64,000 bases of DNA. Source: Campylobacter hepaticus. Lineage in GTDB: Bacteria; Campylobacterota; Campylobacteria; Campylobacterales; Campylobacteraceae. Positions within the stretch are counted from its first letter, which is position 1. Each line of letters starts with the position of its first letter. The stretch spans positions 248,001-312,000 of the forward strand of contig NZ_CP031611.1 of NCBI RefSeq assembly GCF_001687475.2, read 5' to 3'. A model generated the notes under the pieces. The model did not search any database and was not told where the DNA came from. It worked only from the letters and a program-made list of their open reading frames with translations. The position numbers and the translations under genes are program-made. Of the stretch, positions 27,973 through 40,096 are shown piece by piece.

Positions 27973-29103
27973 ATGAGAATAGGTTTTTTATCGCACGTAG
28001 GATCAAGTATTTATCATTTTAGAATGCCTATTATTAAAGCTTTAAAAGCTAGAGGAGATGAAGTTTTTATCATAGTTCCGCAAGATGAATACACGCAAAA
28101 ACTTAAAGAACTCGGTTTAAATTTGGTGATTTATGAGCTTAAAAGATCAAGTTTGAATCCTTTAGTGGTTTTAAAGAATTTTTTTCATCTTGTTAAGATT
28201 TTGCAAAAATTAAATTTAGATTTTATTCAAAGTGCAGCGCATAAAAGCAATACTTTTGGAATTTTAGCGGCAAAATGGGCTAAAATTCCTTATCGTTTTG
28301 CTCTTGTAGAAGGTTTAGGATCTTTTTATATAGAAAGAAATATAAAATCAAGATTAATATGTTTTGTGGTTAATATGCTTTATAAAATTAGTTTTAAAAT
28401 AGCCTCTAAATTTATTTTTGTTAATGAAAGTAATGCAAAATTTATGCAAAATTTAGGACTTGATGAGAGTAAAATTTGCATAATAAAATCAGTGGGAATT
28501 AATCTAAAAAAATTTTTTCCTCTTTATATAGGACAAGAGCAAAAACAATTATTTTGGAAACAGTTTGATATAGATAAAAAGCCTATTGTACTTATGATTG
28601 CAAGGACTTTATGGCATAAGGGTGTGAAAGAATTTTATCAAAGTGCTAAAATGTTAAAAGATAGGGCTAATTTTGTATTAATAGGTCAAAGAGATGATAA
28701 TCCTTCTTGTGCAAGTTTGGAATTTTTAACTTCAGGTAATGTGTATTATTTAGGTTTTAAAGACGATGTAATAAATTTTTTACATAATTGTGATATTTTT
28801 GTTTTACCAAGTTATAAAGAGGGTTTTCCTGTAAGTGTTTTAGAAGCAAAAGCTTGTGCTAAGGCTATAATAGTAAGTGATTGTGAGGGTTGTGTAGAAG
28901 TAATTTCTAATGCTTATGATGGACTTTGGGTTAAAACAAAAGATACTCAAGATTTAATTGATAAAATTGTACTTTTATTAGAGGATGAAACATTAAGATT
29001 TAATTTAGCCAAAAATGCTGCTAAAGATGCTTTAAAATATGATGAAAATGTAATTGCACAAGAATACTTAGCACTTTATGATGAAGAGGTAAAAAATGTA
29101 TGA
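27973..29103 (+). CDS. pglA: N-glycan GalNAc transferase PglA
   Basis: PglA adds the first GalNAc to undecaprenyl-diphosphate-diNAcBac. The 376-residue GT4 enzyme begins [20 protein letters not shown] and has [42 protein letters not shown] and [19 protein letters not shown]. It lies between pglB and pglC, overlapping pglC by 8 bases. Confidence 0.95.
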   Translation: MRIGFLSHVGSSIYHFRMPIIKALKARGDEVFIIVPQDEYTQKLKELGLNLVIYELKRSSLNPLVVLKNFFHLVKILQKLNLDFIQSAAHKSNTFGILAAKWAKIPYRFALVEGLGSFYIERNIKSRLICFVVNMLYKISFKIASKFIFVNESNAKFMQNLGLDESKICIIKSVGINLKKFFPLYIGQEQKQLFWKQFDIDKKPIVLMIARTLWHKGVKEFYQSAKMLKDRANFVLIGQRDDNPSCASLEFLTSGNVYYLGFKDDVINFLHNCDIFVLPSYKEGFPVSVLEAKACAKAIIVSDCEGCVEVISNAYDGLWVKTKDTQDLIDKIVLLLEDETLRFNLAKNAAKDALKYDENVIAQEYLALYDEEVKNV

Positions 29104-29698
29104 AAAATTTATGAAAAGAATTTTTGATTTTATTTTAGCTTTGGTTTTTTTAATACTTTTTTCTCCTATTATTTTATTGATTGCTTTACTTTTAAAAATT
29201 ACTCAAGGGGCGGTGGTCTTTACTCAGGAACGACCTGGTTTAAATGAGAAAATTTTTAAGATTTATAAATTTAAAACTATGAGTGATGAAAAAGATGAAA
29301 ATAACCAACTTTTAAGTGATGAGTTGCGTTTAAAAACTCTTGGGAAAATTATTAGAAATTTAAGCTTGGATGAACTTTTACAGCTTTTTAATATTTTAAG
29401 AGGCGATATGAGTTTTGTAGGTCCTAGACCTCTTTTAGTCGAATATTTAACTCTTTATACTAAAGAGCAAAAAATGCGTCATAAGGTGCGTCCAGGTATA
29501 ACAGGATGGGCTCAGGTAAATGGGAGAAATGCTATTTCTTGGTATAAAAAATTTGAACTTGATGTTTATTATGTAGAACATATTTCTTTTTGGTTTGATT
29601 TAAAAATTATGTTTTTAACGGTTTTAAAAGTTTTAAAGCGAAGCGGGGTAAATAAAAAAGGTTATGTTACAACAGAGAAATTTAATGGCAAAAACTGA
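29096..29698 (+). CDS. pglC: Phosphoglycosyl transferase PglC
   Basis: PglC starts glycan assembly by transferring phospho-diNAcBac to undecaprenyl phosphate. The 200-residue monotopic enzyme has a re-entrant N-terminal helix ([22 protein letters not shown]), [21 protein letters not shown] with the catalytic Asp-Glu pair further on in [17 protein letters not shown], and SFVGPRPLL. The 3' end overlaps pglD by 14 bases. Confidence 0.95.
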   Translation: MYEKFMKRIFDFILALVFLILFSPIILLIALLLKITQGAVVFTQERPGLNEKIFKIYKFKTMSDEKDENNQLLSDELRLKTLGKIIRNLSLDELLQLFNILRGDMSFVGPRPLLVEYLTLYTKEQKMRHKVRPGITGWAQVNGRNAISWYKKFELDVYYVEHISFWFDLKIMFLTVLKVLKRSGVNKKGYVTTEKFNGKN

Positions 29699-30281
29699 AA
29701 AAATTTATATTTATGGTGCAAGTGGACATGGACTTGTTTGTCAAGATATAGCTAAAAATATAGGTTATAAAGAATGTATTTTTTTGGATGATTTTAAAGG
29801 AATGAAATTCCATCCTAAATTACCTAAATATGATTTTTTTATAGCCATAGGAGATAATATTATTAGAAAGCAAATTTATAAAAAAGTTTTAGCAAGTGGT
29901 TTTAAGATTGTTAATCTTATTGACAAAAATACTTTTATAAGTCCTAGTGCAAATATAGAAGAAAATTCTGGAATTTTAATTATGCCTTATGTAGTAGTTA
30001 ATGCTAAGGCTAAGATAGAAAGAGGTGTTATTTTAAACACTGCAAGTGTAATTGAGCATGAGTGTGTTATAGGAGAATTTACTCATATAAGCGTAGGTGC
30101 TAAATGTGCAGGAAATGTTAAAATAGGAAAAAATTGTTTTTTGGGTATTAATTCTTGTATTTTGCCTAATTTAAGTTTGGCTGATAATAGTATTTTAGGT
30201 GGTGGAGCAACTTTAGTTAAAAGTGAAAATGAAAAAGGGGTTTTTATAGGAGTTCCTGCAAAAAGAAAAATATCAATATGA
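29685..30281 (+). CDS. pglD: UDP-4-amino-sugar N-acetyltransferase PglD
   Basis: PglD acetylates the 4-amino group to complete UDP-N,N'-diacetylbacillosamine. The 198-residue protein has an N-terminal Rossmann part ([16 protein letters not shown]) and a left-handed beta-helix of hexapeptide repeats ([39 protein letters not shown]) with the catalytic His in [13 protein letters not shown] 29685 gives [11 protein letters not shown], as in C. jejuni; an upstream in-frame ATG at 29664 lies within pglC. Confidence 0.95.
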   Translation: MAKTEKIYIYGASGHGLVCQDIAKNIGYKECIFLDDFKGMKFHPKLPKYDFFIAIGDNIIRKQIYKKVLASGFKIVNLIDKNTFISPSANIEENSGILIMPYVVVNAKAKIERGVILNTASVIEHECVIGEFTHISVGAKCAGNVKIGKNCFLGINSCILPNLSLADNSILGGGATLVKSENEKGVFIGVPAKRKISI

Positions 30282-30323
30282 AAATCTTATAAAAATTTTT
30301 TCTTTTTTATCAATTTTTTTCGC

Positions 30324-31535
<1,212 letters not shown>

Positions 31536-31537
31536 GT

Positions 31538-33307
31538 ATGATTTTTCATAAAAGCAAAAGGTTGACCTTTTTTTTGATTTTTGATACTGTTTTGATTTTG
31601 CTTAGTGTTTATTTAGCTTTTTCTTTAAGATTTAGTGGTGATATTCCTGGTATTTTTTATCATGGTATGTTAACTTGTGCTATGATTTTGCTTTGCTTAA
31701 AACTTATTTTTTTATTTATTTTTAGAATTTATAAGGTAGCTTGGAGATTTTTTTCTCTTAATGAAGCGAGAAAAATTTTTATTGCTTTAATCTTAGCAGA
31801 GCTTTGTTTTTTAGTGATTTTTTATTTTTTTAGTGATTTTTTTAATCCTTTCCCAAGAAGTATTATTGTTATAGATTTTGCACTTTCTTATATGTTCATA
31901 GGTACTTTAAGGATTAGCAAAAGAATGCTTGTTGATTTTAAACCTTCAAAAATAAAAGAAGAGATGCCTTGTATTGTTGTAGGAGCTACTTCTAAAGCAT
32001 TGCATTTGTTAAAAGGTGCAAAGGAAGGAACTTTAGGACTTTTTCCTGTTGGTGTTGTAGATGCGAGGAAAGAACTTATAGGGACTTATTGCGATAAATT
32101 CATTGTAGAGGAAAAAGGAAAAATAAAATCTTATGTAGAAAAAGGCGTTAAGACGGCTATTATTGCTTTAAAACTTGAGCAAGAAGAGTTAAAAAAACTT
32201 TTTGAAGAATTAATTCACTATGGAATTTGTGATGTAAAAATTTTTTCTTTTACGCAAAATGAAGCAAGAGATATTAGTATAGAAGATTTACTTGCTAGAA
32301 AACCTAAGGATTTAGATGATAGGGTTGTAGCTACATTTTTAAAAGATAAAGTGGTTTTAGTTAGTGGGGCAGGTGGAACTATAGGAAGTGAGCTTTGCAA
32401 ACAATGTCTTCAATTTGGAGCAAAACATCTTATAATGATTGATCATAGCGAATATAATCTTTATAAAATTAATGAGAAATTAGCTTTATATAAAGAAAAA
32501 ATTACCCCTGTTTTGTTAAGTATTTTAGATCAACAAAGTTTAGATAAGGTGTTAAAATCTTATAAACCTGATCTTATTTTACATGCAGCAGCTTATAAAC
32601 ATGTCCCACTTTGTGAACAAAATCCTCATGCAGCTATACTAAATAATATTTTAGGTACTAAAATTTTGTGTGATAGTGCTAAAAAAAACAAAGTAGCTAA
32701 ATTTGTAATGATAAGCACAGATAAAGCTGTGCGTCCTACTAATATTATGGGTTGCACTAAAAGGGTTTGTGAGCTTTATACTTTGAATATGAGTGATGAA
32801 AATTTTGAAGTTGCTTGTGTACGTTTTGGTAATGTTTTAGGTTCAAGCGGGAGTGTTATACCTAAATTTAAAGCACAAATTGCAAATAACGAACCTTTAA
32901 CTTTAACTCATCCTGATATAGTGCGTTATTTTATGCTTGTAGATGAGGCAGTTCAACTTGTTTTGCAAGCTGGGGCAATTGCAAAAGGAGGGGAGCTTTT
33001 TGTACTTGATATGGGCAAGCCTGTGAAAATTATGGATTTAGCTAAAAAAATGCTTTTACTTTCTAATCATAATGATTTAGAAATTAAAATTACGGGTTTA
33101 AGAAAAGGTGAAAAGCTTTATGAAGAACTTTTGATTAATGAAGATGATGTTAAAACGCAATATGAAAGTATTTTTGTTACAAAAACTGATAAAGTGGATT
33201 TAGTTTGGCTTAATGAGGAAATTCAAAATTTGCAAATTAGTGAAGATGTTTGCAATGCTTTATTGAAGATTGTTCCTGAATTTAAGCATAATAAAGAAGG
33301 AATATAA
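31538..33307 (+). CDS. pglF: UDP-GlcNAc 4,6-dehydratase PglF
   Basis: PglF performs the first step to diNAcBac, converting UDP-GlcNAc to the 4-keto-6-deoxy sugar. The 589-residue protein has four N-terminal membrane helices ([19 protein letters not shown] onwards) and a cytoplasmic SDR domain with [33 protein letters not shown] and the altered catalytic triad SxxxxxxMGCTKR (Met in place of Tyr), normal for this family. It begins two bases after pglE and runs directly into pglG. Confidence 0.95.
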   Translation: MIFHKSKRLTFFLIFDTVLILLSVYLAFSLRFSGDIPGIFYHGMLTCAMILLCLKLIFLFIFRIYKVAWRFFSLNEARKIFIALILAELCFLVIFYFFSDFFNPFPRSIIVIDFALSYMFIGTLRISKRMLVDFKPSKIKEEMPCIVVGATSKALHLLKGAKEGTLGLFPVGVVDARKELIGTYCDKFIVEEKGKIKSYVEKGVKTAIIALKLEQEELKKLFEELIHYGICDVKIFSFTQNEARDISIEDLLARKPKDLDDRVVATFLKDKVVLVSGAGGTIGSELCKQCLQFGAKHLIMIDHSEYNLYKINEKLALYKEKITPVLLSILDQQSLDKVLKSYKPDLILHAAAYKHVPLCEQNPHAAILNNILGTKILCDSAKKNKVAKFVMISTDKAVRPTNIMGCTKRVCELYTLNMSDENFEVACVRFGNVLGSSGSVIPKFKAQIANNEPLTLTHPDIVRYFMLVDEAVQLVLQAGAIAKGGELFVLDMGKPVKIMDLAKKMLLLSNHNDLEIKITGLRKGEKLYEELLINEDDVKTQYESIFVTKTDKVDLVWLNEEIQNLQISEDVCNALLKIVPEFKHNKEGI

Positions 33308-34201
33308 ATGTATATAAAAGATATACAAAGATTTGAAGAGAATCGTTATCGTGCTAGAGCTTACATGAGTTATATTTTAACAAGAAATTTACCCAATAAA
33401 CTTCCAAATATTCATCTAGATAGTATTAAAATAGCTTTAGATAAAATAGTACATGATGTGAGTGTTTTTGATGCTTTATATGTTTTAGATGCTTCAGGCA
33501 TACAAATAGAAAATACTATTTCTTTAAATAAAATTTATGAAACAGGAAAGGGTGAAGATAGGAGCTTGAAATCTTATTTTTATAGAGTGGTAAAATTAAG
33601 GCGTTGTGTTTTAAGCGATCCTTATCCTTCTGTTTTAAATAATGAATTATGTGTTACAGCATCAATGCCTATTTATGATGATAAAAATAATTTACTTTTT
33701 GTTGTATGTATTGATATAAAGCTTGAAGATATATTAAAAATTATCAAAGCGGGAAAATTTGAATTTATCTTTACTCAATTTAGTCGTTTTATATATTTTT
33801 GTTTTGCTTTAGTTTTATTTATTATTACTTGTTTTTTATTTAAAAAAGGTTTTTTAAGTTTATTTGATAATCAAGCTATAGGTATAGAAAATATGTTTGA
33901 AAGTACTATTGCTATAACTTTAGCCTTGGCTATTTTTGATTTAGCAAAAACTTTGATTGAGCAAGAAGTTTTGGGTAGGACTAAAGAAGAAGAAGGTGGT
34001 ATGCAAAAAACCATGGTAAAATTTCTAGGTTCTATTATTATAGCTTTAGCAATTGAGGCTTTAATGTTAGTATTTAAACTTGCTATTGGGGATTTATCTC
34101 AAATGATTTATGCTATTTATCTTATTAGTGGAGTGAGTTTACTTTTACTGGGATTAAGCGTATATTTGTTTATGGTTAAATATAAAAATAATAGTATTTG
34201 A
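33308..34201 (+). CDS. pglG: PglG, membrane protein of unknown role
   Basis: The 297-residue protein is encoded at the end of the pgl locus. It has an N-terminal soluble part resembling a sensor-type domain (VSVFDALYVLDASGIQIEN, CVTASMPIYDDKNNLLFVVCIDIK, PAS/Cache-like in pattern). A membrane helix (FIYFCFALVLFIITCFLF) and further hydrophobic segments near the C-terminus follow. In C. jejuni, PglG is not required for the glycan as far as reported, and no catalytic motif is visible here. The start abuts the pglF stop. Confidence 0.85.
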   Translation: MYIKDIQRFEENRYRARAYMSYILTRNLPNKLPNIHLDSIKIALDKIVHDVSVFDALYVLDASGIQIENTISLNKIYETGKGEDRSLKSYFYRVVKLRRCVLSDPYPSVLNNELCVTASMPIYDDKNNLLFVVCIDIKLEDILKIIKAGKFEFIFTQFSRFIYFCFALVLFIITCFLFKKGFLSLFDNQAIGIENMFESTIAITLALAIFDLAKTLIEQEVLGRTKEEEGGMQKTMVKFLGSIIIALAIEALMLVFKLAIGDLSQMIYAIYLISGVSLLLLGLSVYLFMVKYKNNSI

Positions 34202-34224
34202 GTTAAATTTTAAGTAAAAGATGA

Positions 34225-34230
34225 TATAAT
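34225..34230 (+). promoter_or_regulatory. Putative -10 box for cheY-prmA-ftsH
   Basis: GATATAATTT (TATAAT at 34225-34230) lies in the 110-bp gap after pglG. A second weaker box, TAAAATAT, is near 34275. AAGGAAG precedes the GTG start of cheY. Confidence 0.5.
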
Positions 34231-34311
34231 TTAGTTTGTAAATTTTTGGCTTGATTAATAAGACCAAAAAGGGTAAAATATAAGAGTACAAAACTTTGAA
34301 AGGAAGAGATT

Positions 34312-34704
34312 GTGAAATTGTTAGTTGTTGATGACAGTTCTACTATGAGAAGGATTATTAAAAATACCCTAACAAGACTTGGACACGATGATGTTTTAGA
34401 AGCTGAGCATGGAGTGGAAGCTTGGGATTTATTGACTAAAAATGAAGATGTTAAAGTATTAATTACAGATTGGAATATGCCTGAAATGAATGGCTTAGAG
34501 CTTGTAAAAAAAGTAAGAGCTGAAGCAAAATATGAAGATATGCCTATTATTATGGTTACAACTGAGGGTGGAAAAGCTGAAGTGATTACTGCTTTAAAAG
34601 CTGGTGTAAATAATTATATTGTAAAACCTTTTACTCCGCAAGTTTTAAAAGAAAAACTTGAAGATGTTTTAGGAACTGGTAGCGCAGAAGGTGCAGCAGA
34701 GTAA
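34312..34704 (+). CDS. cheY: Chemotaxis response regulator CheY
   Basis: CheY carries the phosphoryl signal from CheA to the flagellar switch. The 130-residue single receiver domain has acidic pocket D7-D8, phospho-acceptor D53 in VLITDWNMPEMNG, T84 in MVTTEGG, and K105 in NYIVKPFTP. The start is GTG 34312 with AAGGAAG upstream; it gives MKLLVVDDSSTMRR as in C. jejuni. prmA follows 21 bases downstream. Confidence 0.96.
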   Translation: MKLLVVDDSSTMRRIIKNTLTRLGHDDVLEAEHGVEAWDLLTKNEDVKVLITDWNMPEMNGLELVKKVRAEAKYEDMPIIMVTTEGGKAEVITALKAGVNNYIVKPFTPQVLKEKLEDVLGTGSAEGAAE

Positions 34705-34725
34705 GACTCATTTTTGAAATTTTAA

Positions 34726-35574
34726 ATGCAGAAAAAATATTATGAATTATTTTTTATCGTAGAAAACCGGTATAAAAATCTATTTCTTGAATTTGTTTTT
34801 GACTTAGGTGTAGAAGCTATAGAGGAAAAAGATAACGGTATTTATATAAGATCTAATGAGAGTTTAAATGAACTCTCATGGGCACTTGAAATATTTGCTC
34901 AAAAACTTGCAATATCTTTTAATTTAAACCATGATATTATTTCTAATTTAACACTTAAAGAAAAAGAAAACAAAGATTGGATAAATGAATATAGAAAAGC
35001 TATAAAACCTATTTTAATTGATAGTGTTTATATTCATACAAGTTGGCAAGAAGAGAAAAAAGAATATATTAATATAAAAATTGATCCAGCTTTAGCTTTT
35101 GGTTCAGGTCATCATGAAAGTACGTATTCTTGTGTGAAATTTTTACAGCAATTTGCTACACCTAAATTAAGAGTTTTAGATCTTGGTTGTGGTAGTGGAA
35201 TTTTAGGTATTGTTATGGCAAAATTATCTTGTGAAGTTGAAATTTGTGATACTGATGAATTGGCTATTGATAGTGCTTTAAAAAATGCAAGATTAAATAA
35301 AATAAATTTTAAAAAAACATGGTGTGGTTCTATAAATAAGGCAAAAGGTTTATATGGTTTAATTGTTGCAAATATCGTTGCTGATGTAATTTTAATTTTA
35401 GAAAAAGATATTAAAAACCATTTAGAAGATAATGCTATACTTATCTTATCAGGAATTTTGGATAAATATAAGATGAGAATTAAGAAAAAATTTCAAGATT
35501 TAGAGCTCATTGATGAATTGCAAATCAATGAGTGGTATAGTTTTGTATATAAAAATAATAAAAAGGATAAATAA
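34726..35574 (+). CDS. prmA: Ribosomal protein L11 methyltransferase PrmA
   Basis: PrmA trimethylates ribosomal protein L11. The 282-residue protein has an N-terminal substrate-binding domain and a C-terminal SAM domain with IDPALAFGSGHHESTYSC, VLDLGCGSGILGIVMAKL and LIVANIVADVILILEKDI, all typical of the family. It overlaps the ftsH start by one base, consistent with co-translation. Confidence 0.93.
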   Translation: MQKKYYELFFIVENRYKNLFLEFVFDLGVEAIEEKDNGIYIRSNESLNELSWALEIFAQKLAISFNLNHDIISNLTLKEKENKDWINEYRKAIKPILIDSVYIHTSWQEEKKEYINIKIDPALAFGSGHHESTYSCVKFLQQFATPKLRVLDLGCGSGILGIVMAKLSCEVEICDTDELAIDSALKNARLNKINFKKTWCGSINKAKGLYGLIVANIVADVILILEKDIKNHLEDNAILILSGILDKYKMRIKKKFQDLELIDELQINEWYSFVYKNNKKDK

Positions 35575-37505
35575 TGAATAATAACACCCAAAATAATAAG
35601 GGTAATCCACAAGGTAGTAATTTTTTTAATAAAAATCCTATTGTTATTTTTGCGATTTTTGCAATTGTGATGATAATTATTTTTAAAGGATTTTTTGACG
35701 GAAATGGTTCTTTTGGTGGAGCATTAACTGGAAATGAAACAAGTAAAAATGTTCCTTATTCAGAATTAAAAAAACTTATTGAAAATGGACAAATTAATCA
35801 AGTAAGTATAGGTCAAACTACTATTAAAGCAATTTCAAGTTCACATAATATTATTTATATAGCTAAAAAAGTTAATGATCCTGAACTTGTGAATTTGTTA
35901 GATAGTAAAAATATTGGTTATGGAGCTTATTCTGAAACAAATTGGTTAATGGACATACTTGTTTCATGGGTTTTACCAGTATTTATTTTCTTTGGTATTT
36001 GGATGTTTTTAGCAAGTCGTATGCAAAAAAATATGGGTAGTTCTATACTTGGTATAGGAAGTTCTAAAAAACTTGTAAATTCAGAAAAACCAAAAGTTAA
36101 ATTTAGTGATGTGGCTGGAGTAGAAGAAGCGAAAGAAGAAGTTAAAGAAATTGTAGATTTTTTAAAATATCCTGAAAGATATATTAAACTTGGAGCAAAA
36201 ATTCCAAAAGGACTTTTACTTGTTGGACCTCCAGGTACAGGTAAGACTTTACTTGCTAAAGCTGTTGCTGGTGAAGCTGATGTACCGTTTTTTAGTGTAT
36301 CAGGTTCATCTTTTATAGAAATGTTTGTAGGTGTAGGTGCCTCTCGTGTAAGAGATTTATTTGAAAATGCAAAAAAAGAAGCACCAGCTATTATTTTTAT
36401 TGATGAAATAGATGCTATAGGTAAAAGTCGTGCTGCAAGCGGTATGATGGGTGGAAATGATGAAAGAGAGCAAACCTTAAATCAGCTTTTAGCTGAAATG
36501 GATGGTTTTGGAACGGAAAGTTCTCCTGTTATTGTTTTAGCGGCTACAAATCGTCCTGAAGTTTTAGATGCGGCTCTTTTAAGACCAGGAAGATTTGATC
36601 GTCAAGTTTTAGTTGATAAACCTGATTTTAAAGGTAGATGTGATATTTTAAAAGTACATATGAAAGATGTTAAAATTTCTTCCAAGGTTAAAGTAGAAGA
36701 TATTGCACGTTTGACTGCAGGACTTGCAGGAGCTGATCTTGCAAATATTATTAACGAGGCAGCGCTTTTAGCAGGAAGAGATTCTAAAAAATATGTAGAA
36801 CAAAATGATCTAGTAGAAGCTGTTGAAAGAGCAATTGCTGGACTTGAGAAAAAATCACGACGTATCAATGAAAAAGAAAAGAAAATCGTTACTTATCATG
36901 AATGCGGACATGCGTTGATTGCTGAAACTACTAAAGGTGCTAAACGTGTTAGCAAAGTTTCTGTTATTCCTCGTGGTCTTGCAGCGTTAGGTTATACTTT
37001 AAATACACCAGAGGAAAATAAATTTTTAATGCAAAAGCATGAACTTATTGCTGAAATAGATGTACTTTTGAGTGGACGTGCAGCTGAGGAAGTGTTTATT
37101 GGTGAAATTTCAACTGGGGCAAGCAATGATTTAGAAAGAGCTACTGATATTATAAAAGCTATGATTTCTATATATGGTATGAGTGAAATTGCAGGACTTA
37201 TGGTTCTTGAAAAACAAAGAAATACTTTTTTAAATGGTGGGCAAACTATAAAAGACTATTCTGAAAAAATGTCACAATCTTTAGATGATTATGTTAAAAA
37301 AACTTTAGATGAGCGTTATGAGGATGTAAAAAATACTTTAAGTACTTATAAGGGAGCAATTGAAGCCATGGTGGCAGTATTGTATGAAGAAGAAACTATT
37401 GAGGGTGCTAAAGTACGCGAAATTATTAAAGATTTTGAAATTCAAAATAATCTTCCAACACGTTTGCAAGAAATTGATGAAGTTAGTAGTGAAGTAAAAG
37501 AATGA
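35574..37505 (+). CDS. ftsH: ATP-dependent zinc metalloprotease FtsH
   Basis: FtsH degrades misassembled membrane and selected cytosolic proteins. The 643-residue protein has two N-terminal membrane helices ([35 protein letters not shown]) around a small periplasmic domain. The AAA module has GPPGTGKT at 218-225, Walker [12 protein letters not shown], and [23 protein letters not shown]. The zinc site HECGH is at 442-446 (Cys instead of the usual Ala, which does not touch the metal ligands). It overlaps the next gene by 4 bases. Confidence 0.97.
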   Translation: MNNNTQNNKGNPQGSNFFNKNPIVIFAIFAIVMIIIFKGFFDGNGSFGGALTGNETSKNVPYSELKKLIENGQINQVSIGQTTIKAISSSHNIIYIAKKVNDPELVNLLDSKNIGYGAYSETNWLMDILVSWVLPVFIFFGIWMFLASRMQKNMGSSILGIGSSKKLVNSEKPKVKFSDVAGVEEAKEEVKEIVDFLKYPERYIKLGAKIPKGLLLVGPPGTGKTLLAKAVAGEADVPFFSVSGSSFIEMFVGVGASRVRDLFENAKKEAPAIIFIDEIDAIGKSRAASGMMGGNDEREQTLNQLLAEMDGFGTESSPVIVLAATNRPEVLDAALLRPGRFDRQVLVDKPDFKGRCDILKVHMKDVKISSKVKVEDIARLTAGLAGADLANIINEAALLAGRDSKKYVEQNDLVEAVERAIAGLEKKSRRINEKEKKIVTYHECGHALIAETTKGAKRVSKVSVIPRGLAALGYTLNTPEENKFLMQKHELIAEIDVLLSGRAAEEVFIGEISTGASNDLERATDIIKAMISIYGMSEIAGLMVLEKQRNTFLNGGQTIKDYSEKMSQSLDDYVKKTLDERYEDVKNTLSTYKGAIEAMVAVLYEEETIEGAKVREIIKDFEIQNNLPTRLQEIDEVSSEVKE

Positions 37506-38119
37506 AAGAATATATTGCCAAAGAAGGATATTTAAGCTTAATTTTTATAATTTTGCTTTTTATCCTTATATGGATTTTTTATTCTTTTTCTGTTTTATTA
37601 TTATTAATAATTTTATTTTGTTTTTTTCTTTTTAGAATACCTAAAAGAGATTTTATTTGTAATGATGGAAAAGCTATTTTTTCTCCTATAGATGGTAAGA
37701 TAACCAAAATAGAAAATGTTTATTATCAAGATCTTGGCGAATGTGTAGAAATTAATATCAAAAATGCTTTTTATGATGCTGGAACTTTTAATGCACCTTG
37801 TAATATGGATCTTATAGATATTCGCTTAAAACATGGACTTTTTTTGTGCAGTGAGTTAAAATTTGCAAAAATCATGAATGAAAGACTCTGTATTTTAGCA
37901 AAAACTAAAAATGATAAAATCATAGCTTTACGTATTTATGCAGGTTGTTTTGATAGGAAATTAAAATTAGAAAATATTTCCTATGATTTAAAAGTAGGGC
38001 ATAGAATGGGATTTTTAATTAATGGCTCTATAAGCTTGCTTTTGCCAAAAGACACTAGAGTTCATATAGGTATACATGATGAAATTAAAGCAGGCTCCTT
38101 GCTTGCTTATCTTGTATAG
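37502..38119 (+). CDS. psd: Phosphatidylserine decarboxylase-related protein
   Basis: The 205-residue protein has an N-terminal membrane hairpin (LSLIFIILLFILIWIFYSFS) and the short PSD-type domain seen in bacterial and archaeal decarboxylases (AIFSPIDGKITKIENV, INIKNAFYDAGTFNAPCNMD). A candidate pyruvoyl-forming Ser is in INGSISLLLP. Canonical E. coli Psd is longer and has a clear GST, so the processing site here is an inference. pssA, which makes the substrate phosphatidylserine, starts eight bases after it, supporting the assignment. Confidence 0.8.
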   Translation: MKEYIAKEGYLSLIFIILLFILIWIFYSFSVLLLLIILFCFFLFRIPKRDFICNDGKAIFSPIDGKITKIENVYYQDLGECVEINIKNAFYDAGTFNAPCNMDLIDIRLKHGLFLCSELKFAKIMNERLCILAKTKNDKIIALRIYAGCFDRKLKLENISYDLKVGHRMGFLINGSISLLLPKDTRVHIGIHDEIKAGSLLAYLV

Positions 38120-38126
38120 GAAAATT

Positions 38127-38849
38127 ATGAATAATAGACCACAACTAATTTATATTTTGCCAAATCTTTTTACGGCTGCTTCAGCATTTTTAGGTGTTAT
38201 TTCTATTATAGCTTCTATGCATCAAAATTATTGCATGGCTTTGATTTACATTATTTTATCTTTAATTTGTGATGGGCTTGATGGTCGTGTGGCTAGGCTT
38301 ACTAATTCAACTTCTAAATTTGGTGTAGAGTTTGATTCTTTAGCGGATTTAGTAGCTTTTGGTGTTGCACCTGCAGTACTTTTTTATATGTGTATAGGAA
38401 TACATTTTGAAAAGTTAGGTTCTTTAATTACAGCTTTTTTTGTTGTTTTTGGTGCTATTCGTTTAGCAAGATTTAATGTTACCACAGGCGCTTATGAGCC
38501 TTCTGTTTTTATAGGTTTACCTATACCAACAGCAGCTGTAGTAAGTGCTATATGGACTTATGCTTTTTTTAGTTATGATTTTTTAAAACCTTATGGGGTG
38601 GTTTTTTTAATTTTACAGGCTATTTTAGGTCTTTTAATGGTAAGCAATATACGTTATCCAAGTTTTAAAAAAGTTGACTTTAATCGCTCTAGTGTTTTGA
38701 AGGTTTTGGTTTTATTAATAATTGTATTTTCATTTTTATATCTTTATCCACTTGAAAGTTTGGTAATTTTGGCAAGTTTGTACGTACTTTATGGTATTGT
38801 ACGTGTTTTATATACTATTATTATTTCAAAATTGAAAGTAAAAAATTAA
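38127..38849 (+). CDS. pssA: CDP-diacylglycerol-serine O-phosphatidyltransferase PssA
   Basis: PssA makes phosphatidylserine from CDP-diacylglycerol and serine at the inner membrane. The 240-residue protein has several membrane helices and the CDP-alcohol phosphatidyltransferase motif DGLDGRVARLTNSTSKFG followed by VEFDSLAD (D-G-x2-A-R-x8-G-x3-D-x3-D). ATG 38127 just after the psd stop is chosen; an in-frame start at 38076 lies inside psd and lacks support. The gene converges on the DUF455 gene with a 4-base overlap. Confidence 0.93.
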   Translation: MNNRPQLIYILPNLFTAASAFLGVISIIASMHQNYCMALIYIILSLICDGLDGRVARLTNSTSKFGVEFDSLADLVAFGVAPAVLFYMCIGIHFEKLGSLITAFFVVFGAIRLARFNVTTGAYEPSVFIGLPIPTAAVVSAIWTYAFFSYDFLKPYGVVFLILQAILGLLMVSNIRYPSFKKVDFNRSSVLKVLVLLIIVFSFLYLYPLESLVILASLYVLYGIVRVLYTIIISKLKVKN

Positions 38850-39643
38850 GAATAAATTTTCTCAAGTTTTTCACATTCTTCTTGTTTAAAACCAGCTTTT
38901 ATTCTTGCTTTGAGGTTTATTTTTTTACCTGCAAGAGGAAATTGCTTAAAGATTTTGCAAAGATCTATGAAGTCATATTGATTTTCATTAGCAAATTTCC
39001 ACCAAGTATCTCCTTTTTTTACATGTTTTATTTCATCATTAAGAATGATATCTAAATATTCTATTAAGAGCTTTTTAATAGGATGATTAGAGCTTTGAAG
39101 TTTTTTTACAATATAAGGATTAGCATCTAATCCTTTTGCTTCTAAGCCTCTATGAACAATGCCCATTCTAAAATTTAAAGAATCTTTAGTGGCTTCTAAA
39201 GCAGCTTCTAAATTATCATGAACTGCAAAAGATCCGTATTTATAGCCAAGTTCTTCAAGCGCAGAATTTAAGAGTTGAAAATGTTTAATTTCTTCACTAG
39301 CTACTTCAAGCCAATCTTGATAAAATTGCATGGGTAAATTTTTAAAACGGTAACTTGCATCAAGGGCTAAATTAATAGCACTAAATTCTATATGGGCAAT
39401 AGAATGTATGATTTTAGCAAGAGCATGGGTTGAATTAACAAGTTTAGGTCTTCTTATACGTGTAGGATGTAATAAGGTTATATTTTGGGGTGTATTTTTT
39501 TGAAAAATACTTAAAGATTCATGATTAAAAATAAATTTATGACTTTTAAAATCTTCATAAAAATTTTTAAAATGATCAATTTTTTGTTTTATATCTTTTT
39601 GATAGAGTATATTTTGAAGTTGATTAAAAAATTCTTTTTGCAT
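38846..39643 (-). CDS. DUF455 ferritin-like protein
   Basis: The 265-residue protein has the DUF455 pattern: AKIIHSIAHIEFSAINLALD and EVASEEIKHFQLLNSALEELG, with E and H residues spaced like a di-iron four-helix bundle, plus NDEIKHVKKGDTWWKF. Members resemble ferritin-like oxidases such as MiaE, but a substrate is not established. It is encoded alone on the minus strand between pssA and msrB. Confidence 0.75.
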   Translation of the reverse strand: MQKEFFNQLQNILYQKDIKQKIDHFKNFYEDFKSHKFIFNHESLSIFQKNTPQNITLLHPTRIRRPKLVNSTHALAKIIHSIAHIEFSAINLALDASYRFKNLPMQFYQDWLEVASEEIKHFQLLNSALEELGYKYGSFAVHDNLEAALEATKDSLNFRMGIVHRGLEAKGLDANPYIVKKLQSSNHPIKKLLIEYLDIILNDEIKHVKKGDTWWKFANENQYDFIDLCKIFKQFPLAGKKINLKARIKAGFKQEECEKLEKIYS

Positions 39644-39733
39644 TTGAAAACTTTCTTAAAAATTATAAAATCATATTTTAAAATTGAAATTTTAATTATA
39701 TAATATAAAAAATGATTTTACCAAGGATTAAGT

Positions 39734-40093
39734 ATGAGAAAGTTAAATGAGGAAGAAAAAAATATTATTTTAAATAAAGGAACGGAAGCTCCTTTTAGCG
39801 GAAAATATAATGATTTTTATGAAAAAGGGATGTATCATTGTAAACAATGTCATGCAGAACTTTATAAATCTGAAGATAAATTTAAATCAGGTTGTGGGTG
39901 GCCTAGTTTTGATGATGAAATAAAAGGAGCAATTGAAAGAATTCCTGATAAAGATGGAATTAGAACAGAAATTATATGTGCAAATTGTAAAGGACATTTA
40001 GGACATGTTTTTATAGGAGAGGGTTTTTCTGTTAAAAATACAAGACATTGTGTGAATTCTATTTCTTTGGAATTTGTAAAAAGTGAGAATTAA
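39734..40093 (+). CDS. msrB: Peptide methionine-R-sulfoxide reductase MsrB
   Basis: MsrB repairs methionine-R-sulfoxide in oxidised proteins. The 119-residue protein is slightly short for the family but complete. It has zinc-binding CxxC pairs in [10 protein letters not shown] and [14 protein letters not shown], substrate motif GCGWPSFDD, and the catalytic Cys in [11 protein letters not shown]. No signal peptide is seen, so it is cytoplasmic. marC follows after three bases. Confidence 0.93.
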   Translation: MRKLNEEEKNIILNKGTEAPFSGKYNDFYEKGMYHCKQCHAELYKSEDKFKSGCGWPSFDDEIKGAIERIPDKDGIRTEIICANCKGHLGHVFIGEGFSVKNTRHCVNSISLEFVKSEN

Positions 40094-40096
40094 AAT

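Noticed and set aside
32740-32770. Missing catalytic Tyr in PglF (Met-Gly-Cys-Thr-Lys)
   Set aside because: The Met replacement is the normal state in this dehydratase family, not a defect.
36897-36911. FtsH HECGH as a damaged zinc site
   Set aside because: The two His and Glu of HExxH are intact; Cys at the third place is not a ligand position.
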